A stretch of 64,000 bases of DNA from an uncultured Prevotella sp. (lineage in GTDB: Bacteria > Bacteroidota > Bacteroidia > Bacteroidales > Bacteroidaceae): positions 62,001-126,000 of the forward strand of contig CAAGPV010000090.1 of NCBI GenBank assembly GCA_900771975.1, written 5' to 3'. Made by a program: the position numbers and the translations under genes. The notes beneath the pieces were generated by a model. It saw only the letters and a list, made by a program, of their open reading frames with translations, was not told the origin of the DNA and ran no database searches. Below are positions 62,995-64,000 of the stretch, piece by piece; position 1 is the first letter of the stretch; every line of letters begins with the position of its first letter.

Positions 62995-63025
62995 CAAATA
63001 TATGTAAAATCTTTTAAAGTGCAAA
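62995..63025 (-). promoter_or_regulatory. Promoter of the TPR-AraC regulator gene
   Basis: On the minus strand: TTTG (63022-63025), 19 bp spacer, TATATTTG (62995-63002), only 8 bp from the start codon. The rest of the 62987-63225 gap is AT-rich without further features that I recognise. Confidence 0.7.
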
Positions 63026-63225
63026 GAAAAACAACGAAAAACTTTCAAATAGTTATAAACAAGGCTATTCCTTCTTCATTGGGAAGAAGTTGTGTCTTGC
63101 CAAAAACAAAGAGGAGAACCATTTCTCACGAAATAGCCCTCCCGAAAAATACAGTTTTATAACTTCAAATTATGGAAATTGTTACAGAGTAACAAACATC
63201 ACTCATATTGACTTTTTGGGTTCTG

Positions 63226-64000
63226 TTATCCAAGATATTTCATCAAAACCCTTACGTTGCCACTATTGCGAATCTTTTCTATCGACTTTTCGCGAATCTG
63301 GCGCACACGTTCACGGGTGAGCCCCATCTCGGTGCCTATCTCTTCGAGGCCTCTTTCCTGACAGCCGATGCCGAAACATTCGGTAACAATTTTTATCTCA
63401 CGGTCTTTCAACACAGATTTCAGTACGGCTTTCAGGTCGTCCGACATCGACTCATAGTCTACCTGACGGTCGGTGCGAGTGTCTTCGCCGCTCGAAAGCA
63501 TATCCGACATAGAGTTGTCGTCGTCGTCGCTAAACGGTGCGTCTATGCTCATGTGGTGGTTGTCTGCCGACAGGCTCTGGCTGATTTTGGTTTCGTCAAT
63601 GCCTGTAAGGTCGCTCAACTCTTGCACAGAGGGGCGCCGGTTGTGTTTCTGCACAAACTCGCTGCTCACCTGATTGAGCTTGCTTACCGCTCCCACCTGG
63701 TTTAATGGTAGGCGAACGATGCGGCTTTGCTCGGCAATGGCCTGCAGAATGCTCTGTCTAATCCACCATACGGCATAAGAGATGAACTTGAATCCGCGTG
63801 TCTCGTCAAACTTTTCAGCTGCTTTCACAAGACCGATGTTTCCTTCATCGATAAGGTCTGTCAAGTTCAGTCCTTGATGTTGATATTGCTTGGCTACAGA
63901 CACCACGAAGCGAAGATTGGCTTTTATCAACTTTTCTTTTGCGCGTTCTCCTGCAGGACCTCCTTTGTGGATGGCTTGTGCCAGTTCTATCTCCTCGTCA
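63226..64000 (-). CDS. rpoD: Primary-type RNA polymerase sigma factor (5' end outside window)
   Basis: 258 codons are in the window; the frame stays open to the right edge (DEEIELAQAIHKGG... at the boundary). Region 2: NLRFVVSVAKQYQHQGLNLTDLIDEGNIGLVKAAEKFDETRGFKFISYAVWWIRQSILQAI. Region 3: QSRIVRLPLNQV onward. Region 4: the helix-turn-helix GLEEIGTEMGLTRERVRQIREKSIEKIRNSG. An acidic stretch (DAPFSDDDDNSMSD) lies between regions 3 and 4. Size and motifs fit the short primary sigma of Bacteroidetes, which reads TTTG/TAnnTTTG promoters like those listed here. Confidence 0.93.
   Translation of the reverse strand, partial: DEEIELAQAIHKGGPAGERAKEKLIKANLRFVVSVAKQYQHQGLNLTDLIDEGNIGLVKAAEKFDETRGFKFISYAVWWIRQSILQAIAEQSRIVRLPLNQVGAVSKLNQVSSEFVQKHNRRPSVQELSDLTGIDETKISQSLSADNHHMSIDAPFSDDDDNSMSDMLSSGEDTRTDRQVDYESMSDDLKAVLKSVLKDREIKIVTECFGIGCQERGLEEIGTEMGLTRERVRQIREKSIEKIRNSGNVRVLMKYLG

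Overview
This window looks like chromosomal DNA of a Prevotella-type member of the Bacteroidales. The evidence is internal. Promoters carry the Bacteroidetes -7 box TAnnTTTG, at several genes with TTTG 19-20 bp upstream. The ATP synthase operon is in the Bacteroidetes order (beta and epsilon first). There is a complete Na+-translocating NADH:quinone reductase operon, a xylanase cluster of the Prevotella xynE/D/A/B kind, families such as DUF3078, DUF3298 and TPR-AraC membrane regulators, and at the right edge a primary-type sigma factor of the size and class that reads TAnnTTTG. I see no phage, insertion sequence, CRISPR array or rRNA operon. Almost everything is core genome plus one carbohydrate-use region.

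Layout: (1) 1-5.1 kb: the end of a LysM-like protein, then sppA-lpxK-pnp-thiL and tRNA-Phe. (2) 5.6-11 kb: a DUF3078 outer-membrane-type protein, an AAA+CYTH two-domain protein, and three glycosyltransferases on the minus strand. (3) 11.1-21 kb: an NhaD-type antiporter, phosphofructokinase, and a nine-gene F1Fo ATP synthase operon (atpD-C-[membrane protein]-B-E-F-H-A-G) closed by a terminator. (4) 21.2-35 kb: a hexuronate module (lacI-uxaA on the minus strand, divergent kdgK-kdgA), a giant double-sensor protein, and a xylan module (SGNH esterase, GPH symporter, GH10, GH43). Together they suggest growth on glucuronoxylan- or pectin-derived sugars, from xylan cleavage to entry of ketodeoxygluconate into glycolysis. 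(5) 35-50.8 kb: housekeeping genes, mostly minus strand: rpmA/rplU, a ModF-like ATPase, ruvC, an MBL hydrolase, rsmG, a DUF3298 lipoprotein, ispE, rpsA and tamB, with a small plus-strand HAD-panB-YhcH group. (6) 50.9-56.7 kb: nqrABCDEF. (7) 57-64 kb: a 1155-residue four-module secreted protein, a candidate structured RNA, a TPR-TM-AraC regulator and rpoD.

Most worth a second look: a dispersed intergenic inverted-repeat element present four times, whose hairpin arms differ in sequence between copies but keep pairing; a strong intrinsic terminator that is also the signal-peptide coding sequence of the downstream sensor gene; two candidate small RNAs bounded by a promoter box and a terminator; a purine nucleoside phosphorylase with Asp in place of the Asn that normally selects 6-oxopurines; and a 116-bp out-of-frame lpxK/pnp overlap. 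The ATP synthase c subunit lacks the Na+ ligands, so it is predicted to be H+-driven although the same window encodes a Na+ pump and an antiporter.
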